DNA of 64,000 nt, taken from positions 3,184 through 67,183 of the forward strand of contig JBATTK010000085.1 in NCBI GenBank assembly GCA_049670505.1, in the 5' to 3' direction. The notes below the pieces were generated by a model. It searched no databases. It saw nothing but the letters and a program-made list of their open reading frames with translations, and was not told the DNA's origin. This DNA comes from JBATTK01 sp049670505. GTDB lineage: Bacteria; Bacteroidota; Bacteroidia; Flavobacteriales; Flavobacteriaceae. Of this stretch, positions 51,706-59,977 are shown piece by piece; position 1 is the stretch's first letter; the number at the start of each line of letters is the position of its first letter. Both the position numbers and the translations under genes were made by a program.

Positions 51706-53352
51706 ATGAAGACCAAAATCTGCACCCTCATCATTATTGTACTTTCCCTTGTTCTTTTTTCCTGCGCGGAAAAAAAGGAAAAAGAACCCGTGGTAAAGGA
51801 AAAACCGAACATCATTTTCATCATGTCGGACGATCATGCCTACCAAGCGATCAGTGCGTATAGCAATAAGCTCATTGAGACCCCCCACATAGATCGGATC
51901 GGGAAAGAGGGAATTATTTTCACTAATGCCTGCGTATCCAATTCTATCTGCGCTCCTTCCAGGGCTACGATCCTTACGGGAAAGCACACCCATATCAATG
52001 GTAAAATAGACAATCAAATGCCTTTTGATACTACTCAGGTTACCTTTCCACAGCTATTCCAAAAAGCAGGCTACCAAACAGCCATGTTCGGGAAGCTCCA
52101 TTTTGGAAACAATCCTAAAGGTGTAGATGAGTTTATGATCTTACCGGATCAAGGGTTTTATATCAACCCTGATTTTATTACCACTACAGGGGACACCACC
52201 ACCATTAATGGTTATGTTACCGATATCATTACCGATCTTACTATTGATTGGTTGGACAAAAAAAGAGATCCGGAAAAACCGTTCATGTTAATGTACCTTC
52301 ATAAAGCGCCGCATCGTCCTTGGTGGCCCAGTCCTGAAAAATTCAAGGAATTTGTAAACAAGGAATTCCCGGAACCCGAATCCTTGTTCGATGCCTATGA
52401 AAATAGAGGGACGGCCGCCAAAACAGCGGAAATGAATTTGCTGTACGATATGATGTATAACCATGACAGCAAAATTAGACCCGAAACAACGGCGTCCATG
52501 CCTAATCTGGAACCAAAGGTAAGGGAATATGAAAATGGCTTTTACGGCCCTTACGGACGCGCAGACGACGCGCAACGGGCATTGTACGATCCTATTATAG
52601 ATGCGATCAATACATCCTTTAAAGAGAATTGGCCCTCCATGACCACAGAAGAAAAAATGCGCTGGAAATACCAACGTTATATGCAAGACTATTTAGCCTG
52701 TATTTCATCTGTAGATGACAATGTTGGACGTTTGCTGGATTATATGGATGAAAGCAAACTTTCCGATAATACCATGGTCGTGTATACTTCCGATCAAGGC
52801 TTTTATCTGGGGGAACACGGTTGGTTCGATAAACGCTTTATCTATGACGAGTCCTTTAAGACCCCGCTGCTCATTCGCTGGCCCAATGAGATAAAGGCAG
52901 GTATTACCAATGAACAGATGGTGCAAAACCTGGATTTTGCACAAACATTTCTGGATGCGGCACAAATAGACGCTCCGGAGGATATGCAAGGGGAAAGCCT
53001 TATGCCTTTATTGACCGGCAACAATGCAGATTGGGATCGGGATGCCGTTTACTATCATTATTATGAGTACCCAGCGGTACATCAGGTAAAACGGCATTAC
53101 GGAATTGTGACCATAGATTACAAGCTGGCACACTTTTACTACGATATTGACGAATGGGAACTTTATGATCGTAAAAAAGACCCTAATGAAATGAACAATG
53201 TATACAATGACCTGGCTTATGCCGATGTGGTTGCTGAGCTAAAGACGAAACTAGCTGCCCTACGTGTACAATACAAGGATTCGGAAGAGCTGGACCAGCG
53301 TTATATTGAATTACACAAAAAGAACAATATCAAATCACCTCTGGACAAATGA
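51706..53352 (+). CDS. S1-family sulfatase, lipoprotein
   Basis: A 548-residue formylglycine-dependent sulfatase with a lipoprotein signal (lipobox LFSC, Cys20). Metal-binding Asp pair in IFIMSDDHAYQAIS (42-43), and the sulfatase signature SICAPSRATILTGKHTH with Cys82 as the residue to be oxidised to formylglycine, so a maturase encoded elsewhere is needed. HKAPHRPWWP supplies further active-site residues. Likely a periplasmic or surface enzyme removing sulfate from marine or host glycans. The general form resembles GlcNAc-6-sulfatase-like S1 members, but the substrate is unproven. It stands alone, not in a polysaccharide-utilisation locus. Confidence 0.92.
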   Translation: MKTKICTLIIIVLSLVLFSCAEKKEKEPVVKEKPNIIFIMSDDHAYQAISAYSNKLIETPHIDRIGKEGIIFTNACVSNSICAPSRATILTGKHTHINGKIDNQMPFDTTQVTFPQLFQKAGYQTAMFGKLHFGNNPKGVDEFMILPDQGFYINPDFITTTGDTTTINGYVTDIITDLTIDWLDKKRDPEKPFMLMYLHKAPHRPWWPSPEKFKEFVNKEFPEPESLFDAYENRGTAAKTAEMNLLYDMMYNHDSKIRPETTASMPNLEPKVREYENGFYGPYGRADDAQRALYDPIIDAINTSFKENWPSMTTEEKMRWKYQRYMQDYLACISSVDDNVGRLLDYMDESKLSDNTMVVYTSDQGFYLGEHGWFDKRFIYDESFKTPLLIRWPNEIKAGITNEQMVQNLDFAQTFLDAAQIDAPEDMQGESLMPLLTGNNADWDRDAVYYHYYEYPAVHQVKRHYGIVTIDYKLAHFYYDIDEWELYDRKKDPNEMNNVYNDLAYADVVAELKTKLAALRVQYKDSEELDQRYIELHKKNNIKSPLDK

Positions 53353-53412
53353 AAGGATGTTCCAATAGATAGGACTATCTTCTATATGCCCATAGTCATA
53401 TGTCATATAAGT

Positions 53413-53438
53413 AAAAAACCGCCAAAAGGCGGTTTTTT
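53413..53438. terminator. Bidirectional terminator, sulfatase/atpG
   Basis: AAAAAACCGCC and GGCGGTTTTTT pair around an AAAA loop at 53413-53438, an ideal intrinsic terminator in both directions. It serves the sulfatase gene on the plus strand and the atp operon (ending at 53478) on the minus strand. Confidence 0.93.
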
Positions 53439-53477
53439 ACTTTGTTCCAAGTTCCTGATCAACGAACAGGCTATGAA

Positions 53478-54338
53478 TTAGTTGTTCAATGCTTCTGCTC
53501 CGCCAACAATCTCCAGGATTTCATTGGTAATCGCAGCCTGTCTTGCTTTGTTATAGGTCAATTTTAATTGGTCGCGTAGTTCGGTAGCGTTATCCGTTGC
53601 CTTGTGCATGGCCGTCATACGTGCTCCATGCTCACTGGCAAAGGAATCCCTTACCGACTTGAACAGTTGTGTTTTTAGAGACTTAGGTATCAACTGTTCT
53701 ACGATTTCTACCTTGGAAGGTTCAAAAATATAATCCGCACTGGAGGTGGTATCGCCCTCGACCGGTACAATAGGTAAAAATTGCTCCGTCATTACGATCT
53801 GTGTAGCGGCATTTTTGAATTTGTTATAAACAATTTCAATCTTGTCATAGGACCCGTTTGTAAACAGTTCCATGAGCTCTTCCGCGACCAAAGCCACATT
53901 GTCAAAGGTTAAATCATCATAAACGGTACTATGGTTGGCAATAATCGTATGTTTTTTGCCCAAAATATCATTGCCTTTCTTCCCTATGGCAAGGAAATCG
54001 ACTTGCTTACCGGCATAGGCATCGTGCGCCAAAAAGATACTCTGTTTTATGATGTTGGTATTAAAAGCACCGCATAATCCCCTGTTAGAGGTAATGGCAA
54101 CGACCAATACTTTGTTTACTTCGCGATTATCCGAGAACTTACTTCCGGAATCGGCATCCAAACTACCACTTAGACCTTGCAAAAGTTCGGTAAGCTTATC
54201 TGCATAGGGCCGCATTGCCGTAATGGCATCCTGCGCCTTCTTTAGCTTCGCGGCAGATACCATTTTCATGGCACTGGTAATCTGCATGGTGGAAGACACC
54301 GTTACTATCCTATTGCGTATTTCTTTTAAGTTGGCCAT
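53478..54338 (-). CDS. atpG: ATP synthase gamma subunit
   Basis: The gamma subunit is the rotating central stalk of F1. The 286-residue protein has the N-terminal helix ANLKEIRNRIVTVSSTMQIT and the conserved C-terminal ATDNATELRDQLKLTYNKAR QA block with TNEILEIVGGAEAL at the end. It is the last gene of this atp operon; atpD and atpC are elsewhere, as usual in Bacteroidota. An extra gene separates it from atpA. Confidence 0.95.
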   Translation of the reverse strand: MANLKEIRNRIVTVSSTMQITSAMKMVSAAKLKKAQDAITAMRPYADKLTELLQGLSGSLDADSGSKFSDNREVNKVLVVAITSNRGLCGAFNTNIIKQSIFLAHDAYAGKQVDFLAIGKKGNDILGKKHTIIANHSTVYDDLTFDNVALVAEELMELFTNGSYDKIEIVYNKFKNAATQIVMTEQFLPIVPVEGDTTSSADYIFEPSKVEIVEQLIPKSLKTQLFKSVRDSFASEHGARMTAMHKATDNATELRDQLKLTYNKARQAAITNEILEIVGGAEALNN

Positions 54339-54352
54339 TTTCTATAATTATA

Positions 54353-54714
54353 AATTATGAATTCTCAATTATGAATTTTTAATAATAGTAACCAACAGCT
54401 TCATAAGTTCTTCGCATTTTGATTTTAATTCATTCGGGATTTCCATGGTAGTTGCTTCGATAATATCTAACCAATAGGATGTTTCATCTGCCTCTTTTAA
54501 GGCTATTCCTAATTTATTCTTAAAATCTTTTGTGCTTACTCCCCTTTGAGATTCCCTGACATTGGCACCTATACTAGTTCCACACTTAATCAATTGATTC
54601 GAAATCTCAAACTCCTTCTTCTCCCTTAAAACTCTGCTGAAAAGAACAATTTCGCATCCAAAGTAAAAACTTTTATCTACGATGGGATTGTTCCTTTCTT
54701 TATAATTCATAATT
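54353..54714. repeat. 11-bp inverted repeats bounding the atp-operon cassette
   Basis: AATTATGAATT occurs twice on the left (54353-54363 and 54367-54377, the second covering the stop codon of the inserted gene), and its exact inverse AATTCATAATT lies on the right (54704-54714, covering the start codon). The right flank continues with the direct words GAATTCCGCATTCTGAATT. The repeats mark both edges of the inserted four-helix-bundle gene. Confidence 0.65.
54369..54710 (-). CDS. Four-helix-bundle protein, S23/Avd-like, inside the atp operon
   Basis: A 113-residue helical protein of the S23/four-helix-bundle family with the hallmark CGTSIGANVRESQRGVSTKD (about 43-62) and KEADETSYWLDII. It is the closest relative in the window of the sco-operon member. 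It lies between atpA and atpG in the operon direction, with gaps of 23 and 30 bases. Start and stop codons lie within an 11-bp inverted repeat pair. It has no known link to ATP synthase and is almost surely an insertion; function unknown. Confidence 0.88.
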   Translation of the reverse strand: MNYKERNNPIVDKSFYFGCEIVLFSRVLREKKEFEISNQLIKCGTSIGANVRESQRGVSTKDFKNKLGIALKEADETSYWLDIIEATTMEIPNELKSKCEELMKLLVTIIKNS

Positions 54715-54733
54715 CTGAATTCCGCATTCTGAA

Positions 54734-56314
54734 TTAGTTCATGTATTTTCCCGCCAAATCCTTACAAACGGAAGTCAAGGTATCTGTAACCTCATCTGTT
54801 AATTTACCCGCTTTTAAGGTATCCAACACGTCTCTATGTTTGGTATTCAAAAATTCAAGGAAATCCCGTTCAAATTCCTTGACTTTTTCGACAGGAACGG
54901 CACTCAATAAATTTTTAGAACCTGCATAGATAATGGCAACCTGGTCTTCAACCGTAAAAGGATCGTTCTGGGCCTGTTTTAATATCTCAACGTTTCTACG
55001 TCCCTTTTCAATTACATTCAGGGTAGCCGCATCCAAATCGGAGCCGAATTTGGCAAAGGCTTCCAATTCACGAAACTGTGCCTGGTCCAATTTAAGGGTA
55101 CCCGCTACTTTTTTCATTGATTTGATCTGGGCATTTCCACCCACACGGGATACCGAAATACCCACGTTGATCGCCGGACGGACCCCTTGGTTGAACAAAT
55201 CTTGTTCCAAGAATATCTGACCATCGGTAATAGAAATTACGTTGGTAGGAATATATGCAGATACATCGCCTGCCTGGGTTTCAATAATTGGCAGTGCTGT
55301 TAGCGAGCCACCTCCTTTTACCATTGGCCTTAATGGCTCGGGCAAATCGTTCATATTCTCGGCAATACTATCATCTGCAATTACCTTGGCCGCACGCTCC
55401 AGCAATCTGGAGTGAAGGTAGAATACATCTCCTGGATAAGCTTCACGTCCCGGAGGTCTTCTCAACAAGAGAGAAACTTCACGATAAGCAACTGCCTGTT
55501 TTGAAAGATCATCATAGATAATCAATGCAGGTCTTCCCGTATCCCTGAAATATTCCCCGATAGCAGCTCCTGCAAAAGGTGCATATACCTGCATGGGAGC
55601 CGGGTCGGAAGCATTGGCGGCTACTATGGTCGTATATGCCAAGGCTCCCTTATCCGCTAAGACCTGGGCTATACCGGCAACGGTAGAGGCTTTTTGACCT
55701 ATAGCCACATAAATACAATATACAGGTTCCCCCGCATCATAAAACTCTTTTTGATTAAGGATCGTATCGATACAGACCGTAGTCTTTCCCGTCTGACGGT
55801 CACCGATAACCAATTCCCGTTGGCCCCTACCCACTGGAATCATGGCATCTATCGCTTTGATTCCGGTTTGCAATGGTTCGGTCACCGGCTCGCGAAAGAT
55901 AACCCCCGGCGCCTTACGTTCCAATGGCATTTCGAACAACTCTCCCGAAATTGGTCCTTTCCCGTCTATTGGGACACCTAAGGTGTTTACAACACGGCCA
56001 ACGATACCTTCTCCCACGTTTATGGAGGCAATGGTCTGCGTACGCTTTACTACAGATCCTTCTTTCACATCTCTAGAAGGACTCAATAGTACCACACCAA
56101 CATTATCTTCTTCCAGGTTTAGAACGATCCCTTTTAAACCGCCTTCGAATTCTACCAATTCGCCATACTGGACGTTTGATAGGCCGTAGACCCTTGCGAT
56201 ACCGTCACCGATCTGTAATACGGTCCCTACTTCATCCAATGAAGCGGTAGCTTCGAATCCTGATAATTGTTTCTTTAAAATTGCTGATACTTCAGCGGCT
56301 TTTACTCCTGCCAT
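54734..56314 (-). CDS. atpA: ATP synthase alpha subunit
   Basis: AtpA forms the noncatalytic nucleotide-binding positions of F1. The 526-residue protein has Walker A GDRQTGKT, the DELSD-like region, YDDLSKQAVAYREVSLLLRR and PGREAYPGDVFYLHSRLLER. All family blocks are present and the length is normal. It follows atpH by 42 bases; its stop is followed within 23 bases by the inserted helical-bundle gene. Confidence 0.97.
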   Translation of the reverse strand: MAGVKAAEVSAILKKQLSGFEATASLDEVGTVLQIGDGIARVYGLSNVQYGELVEFEGGLKGIVLNLEEDNVGVVLLSPSRDVKEGSVVKRTQTIASINVGEGIVGRVVNTLGVPIDGKGPISGELFEMPLERKAPGVIFREPVTEPLQTGIKAIDAMIPVGRGQRELVIGDRQTGKTTVCIDTILNQKEFYDAGEPVYCIYVAIGQKASTVAGIAQVLADKGALAYTTIVAANASDPAPMQVYAPFAGAAIGEYFRDTGRPALIIYDDLSKQAVAYREVSLLLRRPPGREAYPGDVFYLHSRLLERAAKVIADDSIAENMNDLPEPLRPMVKGGGSLTALPIIETQAGDVSAYIPTNVISITDGQIFLEQDLFNQGVRPAINVGISVSRVGGNAQIKSMKKVAGTLKLDQAQFRELEAFAKFGSDLDAATLNVIEKGRRNVEILKQAQNDPFTVEDQVAIIYAGSKNLLSAVPVEKVKEFERDFLEFLNTKHRDVLDTLKAGKLTDEVTDTLTSVCKDLAGKYMN

Positions 56315-56356
56315 TTGTTCTGATTGTATTATATAGTCCGAAGCTTTAGCAAAGGA

Positions 56357-56896
56357 CTATAGACTATTCGTGAATTCCCTTTTTAAACTGTTTAATTTGT
56401 TCGCAATGCTGGCGTCATATTGCAAATCGCCCACACGGAGCACAAAACCACCGATGATACTTTCATCTACCTTGTTTTCCAAGGTGAGTTTGTTACCGGT
56501 AATTTCGCCTACTTTTTTCAGTATGCTTTTTTCCAAATCCGGGGTCATAGGTACGGCAGTGGTAACGAACGCAACATTTTCCCCCTTTAACTGCTCGTTA
56601 AGGATAATATACTTTAAAGCGACCTCATTCAATAAAGAAATCCTTTTATTACCTGCCAAAGTAGCAATCAGTCCTTCCGTGATAGCATGACAACCTTTAA
56701 AAATAGATAATAATGCCTCTTTTTTTACGCTACCCTTTACCACGGGGCTAGTCAACATTTCCTGTAGTTCCTTACTATCGGAAACGGTCTTTACCACACT
56801 TCGCATGTCTTTTTCGACCGCATCGGTGGCTTTTTGATCCAAAGAAAGGTCCAAGGTTGCTTTGGCATATCGTATGGCCGCTCTAGACTCGTTCAT
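56357..56896 (-). CDS. atpH: ATP synthase delta subunit
   Basis: The delta subunit (OSCP equivalent) joins F1 to the peripheral stalk. The 179-residue protein has the N-terminal SRAAIRYAKATLDLSLDQ helix bundle and the C-terminal LENKVDESIIGGFVLRVGDL and YDASIANKLNSLKREF signature. It lies eight bases after atpF and before atpA in the usual order. Confidence 0.93.
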   Translation of the reverse strand: MNESRAAIRYAKATLDLSLDQKATDAVEKDMRSVVKTVSDSKELQEMLTSPVVKGSVKKEALLSIFKGCHAITEGLIATLAGNKRISLLNEVALKYIILNEQLKGENVAFVTTAVPMTPDLEKSILKKVGEITGNKLTLENKVDESIIGGFVLRVGDLQYDASIANKLNSLKREFTNSL

Positions 56897-56904
56897 AAAC
56901 GTCC

Positions 56905-57399
56905 TTAATTTAGCTTGATATCGCCCAACATATCCGCTACAAGCTTTAATTGCTTGTCCTTGTTGGACAACTGTTCTTTTATTACTTTCTCCGCAATCTC
57001 CAGGGAAAGGTCGGCTACCTGATTTTTAATATCCGTAACGGCCGCTTTTTTTTCGCTTTCAATGGCCGCCAGTGCCTGTTTGATCATTTTATCGGCTTCC
57101 ACTTGTGCCTGCTCCTTGGCATCTGAAACGATCTTGTTTTTCACATCCCTCGCATCTTTCAACATACCTTCTCTTTCTGCACGGGCTTCCTTTAAAATGC
57201 GTTCGTTATCAGCTTGCAGGTTTTGCATTTCCTTACGCGCATTTTCGGCTTCGGCCAAGGCATCCTTTATGGAGTTCTCTCGATCATTAACCGATTTAAG
57301 AATAGGTTTCCATGCGAACTTCCCTAGAACGAAAAGTAAGATCAGGAACGAAAGTGTTGTCCAAAATATAAGTCCGATTTCCGGTGTTACTAATTCCAT
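56905..57399 (-). CDS. atpF: ATP synthase b subunit
   Basis: The b subunit forms the peripheral stalk: one N-terminal membrane helix (about 8-27; GLIFWTTLSFLILLFVLGKF) and a long charged coiled coil (30-150; RENSIKDALAEAENARKEMQ). Length 164 is typical. It sits between atpE and atpH. Confidence 0.95.
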   Translation of the reverse strand: MELVTPEIGLIFWTTLSFLILLFVLGKFAWKPILKSVNDRENSIKDALAEAENARKEMQNLQADNERILKEARAEREGMLKDARDVKNKIVSDAKEQAQVEADKMIKQALAAIESEKKAAVTDIKNQVADLSLEIAEKVIKEQLSNKDKQLKLVADMLGDIKLN

Positions 57400-57464
57400 A
57401 TTGTTTTCTTTTTATTACTTTAAAAAATTAAGGTACAGCCAACCGCTGCACCTTAATTTAAGTT

Positions 57465-57707
57465 TTAGGTCGCCAAGAAAGATACAACCACTGCGAAAAG
57501 TGCAACCGCCTCGATAAAGGCGATCAATACAATTGCAGCACCCTGTAGTTTTCCCTGCATTTCTGGTTGGCGTGCCATGGCTTCCATAGCGGCACCACCA
57601 ATTTTACCAACACCGATTCCACCACCGATTGCGGCAAGTCCTGCTCCTATAGCAGCAAATGCACCGTAATCAACGCTTTCTGCGGCTTGTAATAATGCTA
57701 AACTCAT
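57465..57707 (-). CDS. atpE: ATP synthase c subunit
   Basis: The proteolipid ring subunit with two membrane helices: AIGAGLAAIGGGIGVGKIGG and the second with the ion-binding Glu in IVLIAFIEAVALFAVVVSFL. The polar loop ARQPEMQ joins them. Length 80. The residues around the Glu do not show the clear Na+-binding Gln/Ser-Thr set, so proton use is likely; that is inference. Confidence 0.95.
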   Translation of the reverse strand: MSLALLQAAESVDYGAFAAIGAGLAAIGGGIGVGKIGGAAMEAMARQPEMQGKLQGAAIVLIAFIEAVALFAVVVSFLAT

Positions 57708-57731
57708 AGTTTAAAGTATTTAAAAAATTAA

Positions 57732-58802
57732 TTAATGTTCTGCTTCTAATGCCTGTCCAAAATACAATGCGGAAAGCATCGTAAATATATAGGCTTGGAT
57801 GGCTACCACCAGTACTTCGATCACACTAATGAAAATTGTGAACAATACGGATACAGGCGCTACCCAAACGGTATTCAAAATAAATATTAAGGAAATCAAA
57901 CTCAATACAATAACATGCCCTGCGGTTATGTTGGCGAACAAACGTATCATTAATGCGATAGGTTTTACGAACATTCCTATAATCTCTATCGGGGCCAAGA
58001 ATATTTTCATTGGAATAGGTAGGCCGGGCATCCAAAGCATATGTTTCCAATAGTACTTTTTACTGCTGAAAAGCGTAATAAAAAAGGTGATTACGGCCAA
58101 AGTCATGGTAAAGGCTATGTTCCCACTTAAATTGCTGCTAAAGGGAAAAAATGGAATGAGCCCAAAAATATTGTTCAACCAAATAAAGAAAAATAAGGTC
58201 AACAAAAAGGGCATATATTTATGGTATTTCTGCTCCCCTATATTGGGTATGGCCACTTCATCCCTTATAAAAACAATGATAGGCTCCATGAACTTCCCAA
58301 TTCCGCTGGGCATATTGGAAGCTGATTTTTTATAGGAACGTGCCGCGGTTATGAACAATAAAAGAATTACAATAATGGACAAAAACATGGAGAACACGTT
58401 TTTGGTAATAGAAAAATCCAAGGGCCTTTTTGCATTTGAAGGATGCTGCTCCGCATCAAATTGAACGGTAGACGCGCCTTGGTCCAATTGATATATCTTT
58501 TCATGTACGTTTACAAACTGCAATCCTTTTTTCTCGACAATGGTTTTTCCTTCCACATCGTGATGGAATTCACTGGACATAAAGGTGACCAGTCCATTAT
58601 CCGTCCATAATATAACGGGCAAAGGAACAGAAAAATCACCGGCCACATGAAATCCGTGACTGTCCGTAATATGATGAAATATAAGTTCTTTGGTATTGAA
58701 AGGTTTATCTTCTGAATCTGAAGATGTGGAAGATGCAAAACTTACACTAAAAACCGTTAAGAATAAAATCGTTAAAAATCCCTTGAATGTATTGGTCTGC
58801 AT
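57732..58802 (-). CDS. atpB: ATP synthase a subunit with N-terminal extension
   Basis: The a subunit forms the proton channel with the c ring. The essential Arg lies in KPIALMIRLFANITAGHVIV. At 356 residues it is longer than the E. coli protein because of a signal-peptide-like start (MQTNTFKGFLTILFLTVFSV) and a periplasmic domain of about 110 residues (HHITDSHGFHVAGDFSVPLP), a known Bacteroidota feature. About five or six membrane helices follow. It heads the structural atp genes after the small membrane genes. Confidence 0.94.
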   Translation of the reverse strand: MQTNTFKGFLTILFLTVFSVSFASSTSSDSEDKPFNTKELIFHHITDSHGFHVAGDFSVPLPVILWTDNGLVTFMSSEFHHDVEGKTIVEKKGLQFVNVHEKIYQLDQGASTVQFDAEQHPSNAKRPLDFSITKNVFSMFLSIIVILLLFITAARSYKKSASNMPSGIGKFMEPIIVFIRDEVAIPNIGEQKYHKYMPFLLTLFFFIWLNNIFGLIPFFPFSSNLSGNIAFTMTLAVITFFITLFSSKKYYWKHMLWMPGLPIPMKIFLAPIEIIGMFVKPIALMIRLFANITAGHVIVLSLISLIFILNTVWVAPVSVLFTIFISVIEVLVVAIQAYIFTMLSALYFGQALEAEH

Positions 58803-58889
58803 TGAAATTTTGATTTAAAACCCCTCTGAAAAATTCGCTGCAAATGTACACACATTAAATCAATTGGCAAACTATATTTTTTCGTTTAT

Positions 58890-59273
58890 TTATGTTTTTT
58901 GAAGAAATTTATTCAACCCAATTGTTTCGAAGGCCAGGAACAAAAAATATGGAATAAAAAAATTGAATACCTCCACTTGCGTATGACCGGATTTTTTAAG
59001 GAACAAAGGCAATAAAAAGACAATGACCAGGGCCATTTTTACTAGAGTAAGTATCAAGAATAGTTTGAACATATTTTGGCGCCCCTTCTTGGCATAAAAA
59101 CTCAAAACAAGATATACCCCTAAAACCAATAGTGCATTAAAACAATAAATGGTCCATATAGGGAAATAAAGTTGCCCGGAAAAGAATTGCAGTAGCACGT
59201 AATAATGCACGGCAAACAATAGTAAGGAAAACCCAAAAAGCTTGATTATAAAAACGCCTATCTCTTTACCCAT
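58890..59273 (-). CDS. DUF6168-type membrane protein of the atp operon
   Basis: A 127-residue inner-membrane protein with four predicted helices (for example KLFGFSLLLFAVHYYVLLQF and FKLFLILTLVKMALVIVFLL). It occupies the place of AtpI in the operon, between atpZ and atpB, and is of the Flavobacteriaceae DUF6168 type. A helper role in c-ring or a-subunit assembly or in ion supply is inferred only from position. It overlaps atpZ by eight bases. Confidence 0.75.
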   Translation of the reverse strand: MGKEIGVFIIKLFGFSLLLFAVHYYVLLQFFSGQLYFPIWTIYCFNALLVLGVYLVLSFYAKKGRQNMFKLFLILTLVKMALVIVFLLPLFLKKSGHTQVEVFNFFIPYFLFLAFETIGLNKFLQKT

Positions 59274-59517
59274 TATCAGAGTTTTGCTTCTTTGAAACGT
59301 TGGAAACCTGTTTAATTACCATATACATGGCGATTGCAACCGATCCCAGGGAACAAATAAGGGTAAACATATGGTACTTGTTCGGATATATTTCATCCAA
59401 TTGAACACCACCGTAACTACCCAAACCTATGATGACGATCATCTGAATGGCAATGCCCGAGAATTTCGCGTATGAATTTAGCTGATTCTTTTTCCTAGGA
59501 AGCTTTTGCCGGTCCAT
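59266..59517 (-). CDS. atpZ: AtpZ/AtpI family protein
   Basis: An 83-residue protein with two membrane helices (KFSGIAIQMIVIIGLGSYGG and MFTLICSLGSVAIAMYMVIK) joined by VQLDEIYPNKYH, the AtpZ pattern. AtpZ/AtpI proteins have been tied to Mg2+/Ca2+ supply or assembly of the ATP synthase. It overlaps the bactofilin gene by 23 bases and the DUF6168 gene by eight, so this is a tightly packed operon. Confidence 0.82.
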   Translation of the reverse strand: MDRQKLPRKKNQLNSYAKFSGIAIQMIVIIGLGSYGGVQLDEIYPNKYHMFTLICSLGSVAIAMYMVIKQVSNVSKKQNSDNG

Positions 59518-59977
59518 TATTACTTGTGCTCAAAGGCTGTTTATAACTACTCGCAGTAGATGTACTACTTGAGGTAGCCGAAGCACTAGAAGAAGAGGAA
59601 GAAGAGGATTGTCCACCTTTTCCTTTCATGGTACAGGATGCATTGAAAGTAGCTCCCGGCTCAACGGCCAATTTATTAACGGAGACCGTACCTTCTATTA
59701 CCGCTGAAGCTTTTAGGGATAACAGCTCGGAAACCAAAAGTTCTCCATTGAAGTTTCCTTCAATATCCGCATTTACACATTCTACTTTTCCATGGATGTA
59801 GCCGCCTTTTCCGATGACCACCTTTCCGGAAGTCTTTACGTTACCATCCAATTTTCCGTCGATTCTAAAATCCGCTTCGGAAATAATCTCACCTTTAATC
59901 TTGGTGTTTTTTTCAATTCTGTTGGGTTGTCCGCCTAGTTCTGTCATAACTCGTGGTTTTTTGTTGTCTGAAAACAT
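59495..59977 (-). CDS. Bactofilin
   Basis: A 160-residue polymer-forming cytoskeletal protein. The core (about 20-118) is a right-handed beta-helix with turns such as KIKGEIISEADFRIDGKLDG, NVKTSGKVVIGKGGYIHGKV and NADIEGNFNGELLVSE. The C-terminal tail is a low-complexity Ser/Thr/Ala run (SSSSSSSSASATSSSTSTA). Bactofilins form filaments that guide cell shape and envelope enzymes. Its start overlaps the stop of sprE by one base. Confidence 0.9.
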   Translation of the reverse strand: MFSDNKKPRVMTELGGQPNRIEKNTKIKGEIISEADFRIDGKLDGNVKTSGKVVIGKGGYIHGKVECVNADIEGNFNGELLVSELLSLKASAVIEGTVSVNKLAVEPGATFNASCTMKGKGGQSSSSSSSSASATSSSTSTASSYKQPLSTSNNGPAKAS

